DNA of 64,000 nt, taken from NCBI GenBank assembly GCA_030528285.1, contig JAUMZE010000003.1, forward strand, positions 98,234 through 162,233, read 5' to 3'. Shown here one piece after another: positions 34,553 through 42,400 of this stretch. Source of the stretch: Aerococcus sp. (lineage in GTDB: Bacteria; Bacillota; Bacilli; Lactobacillales; Aerococcaceae). The position numbers were made by a program, and so were the translations under genes. The notes below the pieces were generated by a model. That model saw only the letters and a program-made list of their open reading frames with translations. It ran no database searches and had not been told where the DNA came from. Position 1 is the first letter of the stretch; each line of letters starts with the position of its first letter.

Positions 34553-35110
34553 TTACGCCCGTGAAATGTAGGCGCCGTCTTGCGTATTAATCACCAGTTT
34601 GTCGCCTTCATTTACGAAGAATGGTACGTTTACGACTAAGCCGGTTTCCAACGTTGCTGGTTTAGTTCCACCAGAAGCGGTGTTTCCTTTGATACTTGGT
34701 TCAGTTTCTTGAACGGTTAATTCCACAGTATTTGGCAGATCAATCCCGATCACTTCACCTTCAAAGGTTACCACGTTCACAATCATGTTTTCCAAGAGAT
34801 AGTTCAACTCGTCTTTGATCTTGTCTCCTGGGATTTCTAATTGTTCGTAGGTCTCCGTGTTCATGAAGACATGGGTATCCCCTGCTGCGTAGAGATATTG
34901 CATTTCGCTGCTTTCGATACGCGCAGTTTCAACCTTTTCACCGGCACGCCAAGTTTTTTCGGTCACGGCACCAGAACGGAGATTTTTCAATTTAGAACGA
35001 ACGAACGCGCTCCCTTTGCCCGGTTTCACGTGTTGGAACTCGATCACGCGGTAAATGTTGCCGTTATCTTGGATGGTTAAACCGTTTTTAAAATCATTTG
35101 TTGTTGTCAT
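34553..35110 (-). CDS. efp: Translation elongation factor P
   Basis: This 185-aa protein has three beta-barrel domains of the EF-P/eIF5A type. The loop residue that is modified in many bacteria is K32 (PGKGSAF), as in Bacillus and other Firmicutes. EF-P relieves ribosome stalling at polyproline stretches. AGGAGG lies nine bases upstream of the ATG. Neighbours pepQ and yqhY-nusB match the Bacillus arrangement. Confidence 0.96.
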   Translation of the reverse strand: MTTTNDFKNGLTIQDNGNIYRVIEFQHVKPGKGSAFVRSKLKNLRSGAVTEKTWRAGEKVETARIESSEMQYLYAAGDTHVFMNTETYEQLEIPGDKIKDELNYLLENMIVNVVTFEGEVIGIDLPNTVELTVQETEPSIKGNTASGGTKPATLETGLVVNVPFFVNEGDKLVINTQDGAYISRA

Positions 35111-35255
35111 ACTGTTAGTTCCTCCTGATATTCCGATTCATCTGTCCCATTCTATCATAAGGAACACGCGGAATGAAATACTCATCCCCACTCCTCATAG
35201 AGAATGCGCTTGGTTAGACAGATGGCTTCACTGTGCTATCTTACCGCGAAATCTG

Positions 35256-36335
35256 TTAAAGTACCAGCAATTCTCGCGTAGAGTGCGTCAAAACCTCATT
35301 CCCCTCTGGCGTGAAGAGTAAATCATCCTCAATCCGCACGCCACCGAGGCCTTCAATGTAGATGCCCGGTTCATCGGTAATCAATTGGTTCACTTGGAAT
35401 TGGTCGTGACTGCGCAGGTTTGCGTTTGGTGCTTCGTGAATTTCAAGCCCGATGCTGTGCCCCAGGGAATGTCCAAACTCCTTGTTGTAGCCAGCTGATG
35501 CAATGTAGTCTCTGGCGATATGTTCCAGATCCATCCCGAGTAACCCAGGACGTGCCTGTTCGCGTACCAAGGTATTGGCTTTTAAGACAATCTGATAAAT
35601 CTCCTCGAGTTGGTGGTCCACCACACCCAAAGCGATTGTTCGTGTCATATCAGAGACATACCCCTTGTAGTAGCAGCCATAATCGAGAGTAATAAGTTCC
35701 CCTTTTTGGACGGTTTTCTCACTAGCGACCCCATGAGGCATGGCTGAGCGCCAACCAGAAGCCACAATCGTATCAAAGGAGACCCCACTGGCCCCCATCC
35801 CGCGCATGGTGAAATCCAACTCATTGGCAATCTGAATCTCGCTCATGCCTGGTTCGATATATTCAAGAATGTGAGTGAAAGCTTTATCCGCAATGTCACA
35901 GGCAGTTTTGATCAGCTGAATCTCGCTCTCATCCTTGGTCTCTCTGAGAAGTTCGATCATCCCAGACTCTGGCATGAGTAAGGCATCGGTCGCATTCTCC
36001 AGATCATCGTACTCGGCCACGGTCATCTGCTCTTCCTCGTAGCCTAGATGTTGGACTTGATGTTCCTTGACAATGGCGTCCACTACCGCAATCCGCGTTT
36101 GATATTCCTTGTCGCGCCCGTACAACATAAGCGTGAAATCCGGTGACTCAATCCCCGCCTGTTCCTGATAGCGGAAGTCCGTAATTAAATAAGCAGCCGT
36201 CAGTGTCACCACTAACCAGCCCTCACTCCCTGTAAAACCACTGAGGTAACGACAATTATAGGGATTCGTCACATAATAGGCGCCAATTCCCTCTTCTTCC
36301 ATGGCACGGCGCAGCGCTTCTACTCGCTTCTCCAT
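35256..36335 (-). CDS. M24 family aminopeptidase P-type Xaa-Pro peptidase
   Basis: This 359-aa protein has an N-terminal creatinase-like domain (1-125) and a C-terminal pita-bread domain with five metal ligands: Asp in LDYGC, Asp in SDMTRT, His in GHSLGHSIG, Glu in TDEPGIY and Glu in RIEDD. It removes N-terminal residues before proline, or splits Xaa-Pro dipeptides. ATG 36335 has TTTGGAGG upstream; the open frame continues to 36398 but without a ribosome site. It is first in the pepQ-efp-asp23-nusB operon, with a TATAAT -10 box at 36452-36457. Confidence 0.92.
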   Translation of the reverse strand: MEKRVEALRRAMEEEGIGAYYVTNPYNCRYLSGFTGSEGWLVVTLTAAYLITDFRYQEQAGIESPDFTLMLYGRDKEYQTRIAVVDAIVKEHQVQHLGYEEEQMTVAEYDDLENATDALLMPESGMIELLRETKDESEIQLIKTACDIADKAFTHILEYIEPGMSEIQIANELDFTMRGMGASGVSFDTIVASGWRSAMPHGVASEKTVQKGELITLDYGCYYKGYVSDMTRTIALGVVDHQLEEIYQIVLKANTLVREQARPGLLGMDLEHIARDYIASAGYNKEFGHSLGHSIGLEIHEAPNANLRSHDQFQVNQLITDEPGIYIEGLGGVRIEDDLLFTPEGNEVLTHSTRELLVL

Positions 36336-36451
36336 ATTAGTATCCTCCAAACTCTCAATTGCTGAATGGCCCCTGATGAGGTCTCTCGTGTCCGCCACTC
36401 AGCGCTTCGTTGATCATCCCATTCCTTAATGAGACACTCAGTTGTAATCTA

Positions 36452-36457
36452 ATTATA
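36452..36457 (-). promoter_or_regulatory. Probable -10 box of the M24 peptidase-efp-nusB operon
   Basis: TATAAT on the minus strand about 115 bases upstream of the ATG at 36335. The -35 region is poor (GAAAAA-like), so an activator or other promoter may be needed. Confidence 0.4.
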
Positions 36458-36588
36458 CAAGAAGAGAAAGCGTTTTTCATTATTTTATTAGAGACGAAGA
36501 AATAGCGAGCGGTAACGAAATCAAACCTGTCGCTTTCTCTCTCGATTTATTCTCTAGTAATGAAGAAAAAATTAATAAAGAGGACGTG

Positions 36589-36862
36589 ATGGATACAACG
36601 GTCAATGTTCAACTACCCGGAGCACTCGTTCAACAAGCTACGGCTATTTTTAATGATTATGGCTTAGATTGGTCGAGCGCACTCTGCTTAATTTTGACAC
36701 AAGTAGTAAGTGACCACGCCTTATCTGGAAATATATGGGATAACGATGAAGTCAGTCCTGAGCTGGCACAGAGCATTCTTATTACAGGAGTTTGCGGATG
36801 GAAACTTCCAAAAAGCGGATACCGTGGATCAACTATTTGAGGATTTGAAGAGTGATGAGTGA
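36589..36862 (+). pseudogene. RelB/DinJ-type antitoxin gene with a +1 frameshift
   Basis: Frame one starts at ATG 36589 (AGAGG upstream) and gives a DinJ-like ribbon-helix-helix N-terminus (MDTTVNVQLP...ATAIFNDYGLDWSSALCLILTQVV). After ...SPELAQSI it runs into a non-homologous tail and stops at 36840. Shifting by one base at about 36778-36784 restores a typical DinJ end (LQEFADGNFQKADTVDQLFEDLKSDE) with a TGA at 36860-36862. The gene thus looks disrupted by a one-base insertion, or uses frameshifting. No YafQ/RelE toxin follows; the next bases hold a terminator. It may be a decayed toxin-antitoxin pair. Confidence 0.75.
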
Positions 36863-36906
36863 GCTAAAGTAGTATGTATAGATCTTAATCTATATAAACG
36901 AAAATC

Positions 36907-36972
36907 AGAGCAGAAGCGATTATCCATCACTAACTCTGTGGTGGGTTTCCTCGTTTCTGCTCCGTTTTATTG
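36907..36972 (+). terminator. Terminator after the DinJ-like gene
   Basis: GAGCAGAAGCG (36908-36918) pairs over 11 positions with CGTTTCTGCTC (36952-36962), enclosing a CCATCAC/GTGGTGG hairpin, followed by GTTTTATT. The rest of the stretch up to 37134 contains nothing I can identify. Confidence 0.75.
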
Positions 36973-37134
36973 ATGCTTAATCTGGATACTTATTTTCATT
37001 CCACAATGGCTCTGGACTCATTCACCCTCAGATCTATTTTCTTCCCTTCATATGATTTTTGGGGAATGTTAATGAGTCACCAAACCTTTTGCTTACTGGT
37101 GCGTTGCTTTTGCTGAGGATGTTGCTCCTGTTTG

Positions 37135-38265
37135 CTAGTCCGTGGAATTCTCCACTTGCTTTCCAGTGGAAGCGTCCGATTTTGTTGACTGATCTACAGC
37201 GGTCTCCTCTACTTTATTTTCCGTTGACGCACCCTCATTTGTTGCATTATCTATCTCAGTTTGCTTAGAGTTCTTTTCGCTCTCTGATTTTTCCTTGTTA
37301 TCCTTCCTCTTTGGATAATCATAGGTATAATGCCCCCCATTTGTAACCAAAATAACTTCCGCATGAATGGTATTTTCATCTGTTTTCAGGGTGCAGGTGC
37401 CGAGATTAAACTTCCAGGTGACGGATGGCTGCTCTGATAATGGTTTCAGCTGCTTTTTCTTGTCGGAAACGTCCTTCTCAAGTGTTTCAATGAATTCGTT
37501 TAACTTCACGAGAGCCTCCTTGTCTTGCTGGAGGGCTTCTGTGAGTTGTTGGCGTTCCTCAAAACGATGGTGTTGCTCCGCTTGTTTGGATAGTGTTTCC
37601 TCTAGTTGTTCGCGTTCATGTTCCAAACGTTCTTCTTCCTCGGCCCAGTGCTTTTCCCAGTCCGCTTGCTCAGAGGTTTGTTCGTCAGTGGCATCCGGAG
37701 CTTCATTGCTTTCTTCACTGGTTGCTGTCTCGTCCTCTGTTTCCTCAGTGGTCCCTTCGCTCTTTTCCTGTGAGTCTGTCCGCAGCAGCATCACTTCTGA
37801 CGTTTCGGATTTTGTGATGGTGTTTCTCTTCTCTTCATCTCTTGCAACCGTTCGTGTTTCCTGCTGACTGTCCTGTTCTTTGACTGTTTCTTGTGTGTCT
37901 TTCTTCCTGACTTCTTCTGATTTCTTTATTTCTTCCTCTGCCTGCCTTAACTCCTCGCGCTTAGTTTCTTTCTCCTTGATCGCGTCCTCCAGATTTTTCT
38001 TTTCATTCTGCTTTTCTTTCAGCTGATTTTCCTTGGCCTTCAATGCATCCTGGAGTTTCTGCTGCCTTCCCAATAATTCTTCCTGATCCGCCTGCTCCAG
38101 CTGTAGAGAGCGCTCCGCTACCGCCTGTGCGAGGAGGCCCTCAGACACGGTGGTGAGATTCTCGCGGTTACTCTTATACATATGGAGATTGGCGGTGAAC
38201 ACCAGGCTCATCACCAATAGAATCATTAATGTATAGAACAGAATACTCCCGCGCCGGTTATTCAT
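37135..38265 (-). CDS. comGG: ComGG-like minor pseudopilin with a giant charged insertion
   Basis: By position this is the seventh comG gene. The 376-aa protein opens with a pseudopilin-like NNRRGSILFYTLMILLVMS helix (1-35, lacking Glu+5, as ComGG does). A block around 280-315 (VTWKFNLGTC...HAEVILVTNGGHYTYDY) resembles the usual short ComGG C-terminus. Between them lies a Glu/Lys/Gln-rich coiled-coil region of about 230 residues, and after it an acidic low-complexity tail of about 60. Ordinary ComGG is about 120-150 aa. ATG 38265 (GGAGG nine bases upstream) overlaps comGF by eight bases. It would act in the competence pseudopilus. Confidence 0.7.
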   Translation of the reverse strand: MNNRRGSILFYTLMILLVMSLVFTANLHMYKSNRENLTTVSEGLLAQAVAERSLQLEQADQEELLGRQQKLQDALKAKENQLKEKQNEKKNLEDAIKEKETKREELRQAEEEIKKSEEVRKKDTQETVKEQDSQQETRTVARDEEKRNTITKSETSEVMLLRTDSQEKSEGTTEETEDETATSEESNEAPDATDEQTSEQADWEKHWAEEEERLEHEREQLEETLSKQAEQHHRFEERQQLTEALQQDKEALVKLNEFIETLEKDVSDKKKQLKPLSEQPSVTWKFNLGTCTLKTDENTIHAEVILVTNGGHYTYDYPKRKDNKEKSESEKNSKQTEIDNATNEGASTENKVEETAVDQSTKSDASTGKQVENSTD

Positions 38266-38749
38266 GTTTGCCTTCCTCCCTTGGCTCATTCATTTGAAAT
38301 TGAAAGGTAAAAGACTGCTCCAATTGATTATCAAAGTGGCAGTTCACCGTGAGTAGACGCGGGGACTCTTGCTGGATTGTGCAGCGCTCCACCCCAATCA
38401 GAGCGGGTTGATGTCCCTCATGATTCACGCGGCGCCGGATCATGCCGACCTTCTTGTTCTGATAGAATTCGTACGTCACCCAGTCGCCATTCGGTTGTTC
38501 CACGACAAAGGAACGGTTCGTACTCTTCTTGAGCGTGCCCATCCGTGTCTCACGCTGCAGTTGTAGAACGAATCCTCCCCAGTCGTCTAAGCGTCCTGTG
38601 GAGAGTTCATGATAGTAGCGTCCCCCTGCTGAGACAACTTGTGCGAGTGTCAGCTGTAAGAGGACAAAGATGCCTAATGCAATCACCACTTCGATCAAGG
38701 TGAAGCCTCGTCTATTCCTTACCTTGGACTTCCAATTGAATGGTTGCAT
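38258..38749 (-). CDS. comGF: Competence minor pseudopilin ComGF
   Basis: This protein of about 163 aa has a prepilin leader with RRGFTLIEVVIALG, giving ComC-type processing between Gly and Phe, and Glu at +5. The remaining part is a small beta-rich domain of ComGF type (about 60-160). I choose ATG 38749, because AGGGGG lies nine bases upstream; ATG 38758 would be too close to it. It overlaps comGE and comGG, consistent with one polycistronic message. ComGF is needed for pseudopilus assembly in DNA uptake. Confidence 0.85.
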   Translation of the reverse strand: MQPFNWKSKVRNRRGFTLIEVVIALGIFVLLQLTLAQVVSAGGRYYHELSTGRLDDWGGFVLQLQRETRMGTLKKSTNRSFVVEQPNGDWVTYEFYQNKKVGMIRRRVNHEGHQPALIGVERCTIQQESPRLLTVNCHFDNQLEQSFTFQFQMNEPREEGKHE

Positions 38750-38975
38750 GCTCTCCATCCCCCTCAATCGTAATCGTTCCTCGTTGATTGCGCTGCTTCG
38801 TGTTCACTACTTGTTGCAACAAGGCTTGATTGGTTTCATACTGTTGGCGGTCCTTCACCAGTTGATCAGCTTGATGGTTCATGTTCGCCACCCACGCCAA
38901 TAAGAAACCCGCAATGAGTGTCAAACTGATCGCGACCTCCACCAGCAGAAAGCCACGTTTATTGTTCCTGAACAA
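38712..38975 (-). CDS. comGE: Competence minor pseudopilin ComGE
   Basis: This 87-aa protein begins with the prepilin motif KRGFLLVEVAISLTLIAGFLLAW, including Glu at +5. It starts with TTG at 38975; the strong AGGAGG eight bases upstream supports this unusual start. It overlaps comGD by 17 bases and comGF by about 40. It takes part in the competence pseudopilus. Confidence 0.8.
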   Translation of the reverse strand: MFRNNKRGFLLVEVAISLTLIAGFLLAWVANMNHQADQLVKDRQQYETNQALLQQVVNTKQRNQRGTITIEGDGEHATIQLEVQGKE

Positions 38976-39381
38976 GATATTCGCCTCCTAATTGAAATGA
39001 CACGCGCCGTTGCTGGTGATTCGCCCCCGTGAAGGTGACAATCATCGGTTCCACATAGCCCGTCTCACCGCGCACGTGAAGCCGTTGATGCGGAAAAGCC
39101 GTCACGCCCGCAGGAAATTGATAGTTAAAGATGATATTCTTATCCTCCAGACTGCGCCGATAATAGACTGCATGATCCTTATAGAAATACACCAGATAGC
39201 TCGTTCCACTCACCATCGCTTGCTTTCTTACATTTTCATATTCCTGCATAACGGTATTGACCGCAGTATTCAGGGTAAGTTGACTGTTGAGGTGGCTTCC
39301 TTCAATCGTGGTCACAACCAACAGTGCACTCACGATCAATAACACAAGGACCATTTGCAGCAAGGTGAAGCCACGTTTCAT
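38959..39381 (-). CDS. comGD: Competence minor pseudopilin ComGD
   Basis: This 140-aa type IV pilin-like protein has a short leader MKRG followed by FTLLQMVLVLLIVSALL. The position that is Glu+5 in most pilins is Gln here. The rest is a small globular domain ending in GGEYLVQEQ. GGGGGG precedes the ATG. It lies between comGC and comGE as expected. Confidence 0.87.
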   Translation of the reverse strand: MKRGFTLLQMVLVLLIVSALLVVTTIEGSHLNSQLTLNTAVNTVMQEYENVRKQAMVSGTSYLVYFYKDHAVYYRRSLEDKNIIFNYQFPAGVTAFPHQRLHVRGETGYVEPMIVTFTGANHQQRRVSFQLGGEYLVQEQ

Positions 39382-39425
39382 CGCTCATCCCCCCTGTCTC
39401 ATCCATCTTTAGTGCATGATTCCGA

Positions 39426-39728
39426 TTACTCTTTGGCTTTTTCATAGGCTTCTATCTGTTCCGCCGTCAAATAACCCTCACCTTTCAATTGTTCCATCGA
39501 TCCCTCCGTTCCATTATGATCCATCTTGTAGAGGGCCTGTTCCGTCTCCACCGTTTTTACAATGGCGGCGTCGGCTTTACTTTGCGCTTTCTCCTGGGTC
39601 TTGGTGGCATTTGGGATAATAATCAGTAGCAAAATCGCAATAATAAAGAGCACAATCACCATCTCAATCAATGTGAAGCCACGGCGGTTACGGAGTTGAC
39701 GATGCAGTTTTTCTAAAAAACAACTCAT
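39426..39728 (-). CDS. comGC: Major competence pseudopilin ComGC
   Basis: This 100-aa pseudopilin has the prepilin motif RRGFTLIEMVIVLFIIAILLLIIIPN, cleaved after Gly by prepilin peptidase ComC. The C-terminal globular part ends in YLTAEQIEAYEKAKE, typical of ComGC. ATG 39728 overlaps the comGB stop (ATGA), with GGAGG upstream; the longer open frame to 39830 is spurious. ComGC forms the transformation pilus that draws DNA to the cell. Confidence 0.93.
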   Translation of the reverse strand: MSCFLEKLHRQLRNRRGFTLIEMVIVLFIIAILLLIIIPNATKTQEKAQSKADAAIVKTVETEQALYKMDHNGTEGSMEQLKGEGYLTAEQIEAYEKAKE

Positions 39729-40813
39729 GATTCTAATCCTCCAATCATCGAAAACATCGGTAACATCAACAATAAATAGACGAAGACGACAATCAGGGCG
39801 ATGCAGACAAATAGACCATTTTCGATCCAATGAATCATCCGATACATTCGCTCCGTCAAAGCACTGTAACAGCGCTCACTATAGAGGCGCATTTTCACAG
39901 CCAAGGCATTCACGTGCTCTCCCTGGAGGACGATGGCGGGAAATTCCGGTGTAAACAGCTCCACCGCCCCTAAACTCTCAGTGAATGCCTGCCCTTGTTC
40001 ATATTGCTCAGAGAGGTAGTGTCCAAACTCCTGGAGAAATACGACCTCTGTTTGTTGCTTAAACTCACTGGTGATCTGCTGAACCGAATAGCCGAGATGA
40101 AACAGCTGACTAAACTCATACGCGAAATAATAGGTGTAATAGAGTCGAAGCATGCTCCCTATCACTGGGATTTTCACCAATTGTTGGCGCCAATATAGGG
40201 GTGAAGTGCGCGTTTGGTATTCACGGAAGAGTAAAATACCAATCCCTATCAGTGCTACGAATCCTAGTAATAAGAGTGGGAGGTGCTCCAAACTCCAAAA
40301 CAAAAACGACAGAAAGACAAAGGGCGCAGTATTACTACTCATTCGCTGCAGTTGTGGAAGCAGGAAATAACGCAACCCAAAGAGTAGCCCTAGCACCAAG
40401 ACACAGAGAAACAGTGGATAGGTCAGCGTCTGTTTCAATTTACGGCGATGTTCAGCTTGTTGTTGGAGATAGATGGACACATGCCGGAGTCCTGCCTCGA
40501 AATCCCCCCATAATTCTGCGACCTTGAGTTGATATTGGATGGTAGGTGTCACCCGCAGATGCCGGACGCACTGATAGAACGCCTCTCCCGCCGCGAGTTC
40601 TTCTTGCATCGCTTCAAAGGTTGTCTTGTGTTTCGGGTAGATCGCCATTAAGAAATCCATCGTATCTGGCAAGGAAAATCCTTCATTCAATAATTCGCTC
40701 ACGGTGAGGAGGACTTTGCACTGTTCACTAGTGGTCCAGCTGCTGATCACCTCATAATGTAAAAGTTGTTTCCACTTGGTAGCTGTGCGCCACGTCTGCG
40801 GTGATAAGGCCAT
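39725..40813 (-). CDS. comGB: Competence type II secretion platform protein ComGB
   Basis: This 362-aa integral membrane protein of the GspF/PilC class carries two four-helix cytoplasmic domains (about 35-135 and 220-320) and three membrane helices near 145, 185 and 340. It is the inner-membrane platform for the pseudopilus. ATG 40813 has GAGGAGG nine bases upstream; it overlaps the comGA end by 62 bases. Confidence 0.9.
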   Translation of the reverse strand: MALSPQTWRTATKWKQLLHYEVISSWTTSEQCKVLLTVSELLNEGFSLPDTMDFLMAIYPKHKTTFEAMQEELAAGEAFYQCVRHLRVTPTIQYQLKVAELWGDFEAGLRHVSIYLQQQAEHRRKLKQTLTYPLFLCVLVLGLLFGLRYFLLPQLQRMSSNTAPFVFLSFLFWSLEHLPLLLLGFVALIGIGILLFREYQTRTSPLYWRQQLVKIPVIGSMLRLYYTYYFAYEFSQLFHLGYSVQQITSEFKQQTEVVFLQEFGHYLSEQYEQGQAFTESLGAVELFTPEFPAIVLQGEHVNALAVKMRLYSERCYSALTERMYRMIHWIENGLFVCIALIVVFVYLLLMLPMFSMIGGLES

Positions 40814-41771
40814 GGTTGTACGCCTCCTCAATGATCTGATTTAACGGTTGAAAGGTGTCAGGGAGCGTGTGATTTAATAGAAGCGATTGGATCATCTCTC
40901 CATTCATCCGTTCAAAGAGGGCCATTCGTCCACTCCCATCCGCTAATGGCACGAGACGCTGAGACACTACCAATAATAAGGTCTGCAGTAACTGCTCTCG
41001 ACTCACTCCTAATTCCTCCAAACGTCCGATCACGCCGAGACAGTCGCGGGCGTGAATCGTCGCAATCACTAAATGCCCCGTTAACGCTGCCCGCATCACC
41101 ATTCGCGCAGTCTCCTCGTCTCTGATCTCCCCAATCACCAAAATATCGGGATGGTGTCGCAGGCTCGAGCGGATCAATCGTTCATAGGTCACGCCCCCTG
41201 CCTCATTCACCTCCGCTTGTAAGAAACGGGGATCCTTAATTTCAACAGGATCCTCCATGGTGAGAATGCTGTAGGGTTTCTCCTTATAAAGCGCTGATAA
41301 TAGCCGATAAATCGTAGTCGTTTTGCCCGAACTCACCGGCCCAGAAAAGATCAATAGCCCACACTTCTTGTGGCAGTAATCAAATAGAACCTGCCAGGAA
41401 GCCGTGTCAATGGAGTGGATCTCCTGCCTCCCCTCTACGTGACTATAAAGGAGGCGGATCACGAGGGACTCCTGAAAACGGTAATTGGTCATCGTGGATA
41501 GTCGTAGCTCAATCTCCCCTTCTGAAACTTTCAGCACCAAACTACCATCTTGCGGGAGGCGGCGTTCCCCCACATCCATGTCCGAGACATACTTCAAGTA
41601 GCGAATCACACGCTCTCCTAAATCCAATGTCAACTCTTGATAGCGACGGAGCACCCCATTCACGCGGAAATAGATCACATAGCTCTCAAGTCTAGGAAAC
41701 AGGTGGATATCCTCTGCTTTTTCCTTCATGGCTGCTTGAATCAACGTTTCCACCCAGGCTTTCACTTTCAT
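40752..41771 (-). CDS. comGA: Competence pilus assembly ATPase ComGA
   Basis: This 339-aa secretion ATPase of the GspE/PilB family has Walker A GPVSSGKTTT, Asp box MEDPVE, Walker B DILVIGEIRDEETARM and the His box TGHLVIATIHA. It lacks the N-terminal GspE_N domain, as ComGA does. It powers pseudopilus extension for DNA uptake. AAAGGAAG precedes the ATG. A dyad at 41803-41828 lies about 30 bases upstream. I saw no TACGAATA-type ComX box. Confidence 0.93.
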   Translation of the reverse strand: MKVKAWVETLIQAAMKEKAEDIHLFPRLESYVIYFRVNGVLRRYQELTLDLGERVIRYLKYVSDMDVGERRLPQDGSLVLKVSEGEIELRLSTMTNYRFQESLVIRLLYSHVEGRQEIHSIDTASWQVLFDYCHKKCGLLIFSGPVSSGKTTTIYRLLSALYKEKPYSILTMEDPVEIKDPRFLQAEVNEAGGVTYERLIRSSLRHHPDILVIGEIRDEETARMVMRAALTGHLVIATIHARDCLGVIGRLEELGVSREQLLQTLLLVVSQRLVPLADGSGRMALFERMNGEMIQSLLLNHTLPDTFQPLNQIIEEAYNHGLITADVAHSYQVETTFTL

Positions 41772-41802
41772 TCACTTCCTTTCCTTGCTACTCTATAGAT
41801 AC

Positions 41803-41828
41803 GGCGGATGAAGAAAAATTCATCTGCC
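41803..41828. promoter_or_regulatory. Inverted repeat directly upstream of comGA
   Basis: GGCGGATGAA (41803-41812) and TTCATCTGCC (41819-41828) form a 10-base stem (one wobble) with a six-base loop. It ends about 30 bases before the comGA start. There is no T-run on either side, so an operator or mRNA-leader structure is more likely than a terminator. Confidence 0.45.
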
Positions 41829-41934
41829 GAAAATAAATTTATTGGAGAAAGAATCATAAATGAAAGCTTGTGAAAACTTATCATAACAGCGTATTCGCTT
41901 CCATCAGTGAATCGCGAACGTTCGTCAAAAAATA

Positions 41935-41983
41935 ATCATGCAAAAAAAAGATATCAAACTTTTTATGACGATTTTTGCATGAT
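41935..41983. repeat. 12-bp perfect inverted repeat in the comGA/V-ATPase divergent region
   Basis: ATCATGCAAAAA (41935-41946) and TTTTTGCATGAT (41972-41983) are perfect inverted copies with 25 bases between. A CGAACGTTCG palindrome sits nearby at 41915-41924. The repeat lies upstream of the V-ATPase -35 box. It could be a regulator site or an mRNA structure. Confidence 0.5.
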
Positions 41984-41999
41984 TAGCTTTGCGATTGGT

Positions 42000-42027
42000 T
42001 TGTAATCACTCTTATAGAGGCTATAAT
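42000..42027 (+). promoter_or_regulatory. Promoter of the V-ATPase operon
   Basis: TTGTAA (42000-42005) and a perfect TATAAT (42022-42027) are 16 bases apart, 44 bases before the first start codon. Confidence 0.7.
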
Positions 42028-42070
42028 TGCAGTTGGATCTTTATCCAATAAGAAAATGGAGGGAAGAGCT

Positions 42071-42400
42071 ATGGATCAAACGATTAATCGGTTGTATCAG
42101 ATCGAATCGAATGCTAATAAAGAGCTCGCAACGGTTCAAGACCAGAAACGCCAGCTCAAAAAGCAATATGATCAGAAGAAGACCGATTACGAAACCTCAG
42201 CGCAGGCAAAATACCAACAGGAAATTGCCAAGATGCGTGAAAAGTACGATCAGGAGCGCGACCAAAAAATCCACGCCACTGAAGATAAGTACAATGAGAA
42301 CGTTGAAGCAATTAAACGGCTCGTTGATGAAGATCAAAAGCAGTTTATTCAACGGTTTTTCCAAGGCGTCAAAACCTTGGGAGTGAACGCAGATGAATGA
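42071..42400 (+). CDS. V-type ATPase peripheral-stalk subunit G/H (NtpF-like)
   Basis: This 109-aa protein is almost all charged coiled coil (about 8-95) and ends in FFQGVKTLG. This fits the G/H stalk subunit that pairs with subunit E. GGAGGG at seven-base spacing selects ATG 42071, not the earlier in-frame ATG at 42056. Its stop overlaps the subunit C start by eight bases. It opens the operon, as the stalk subunit does in other Firmicutes. Confidence 0.8.
   Translation: MDQTINRLYQIESNANKELATVQDQKRQLKKQYDQKKTDYETSAQAKYQQEIAKMREKYDQERDQKIHATEDKYNENVEAIKRLVDEDQKQFIQRFFQGVKTLGVNADE

Noticed and set aside
41915-41924. CGAACGTTCG palindrome considered as a LexA (SOS) box
   Set aside because: The Gram-positive LexA box needs four bases between GAAC and GTTC; here there are none.
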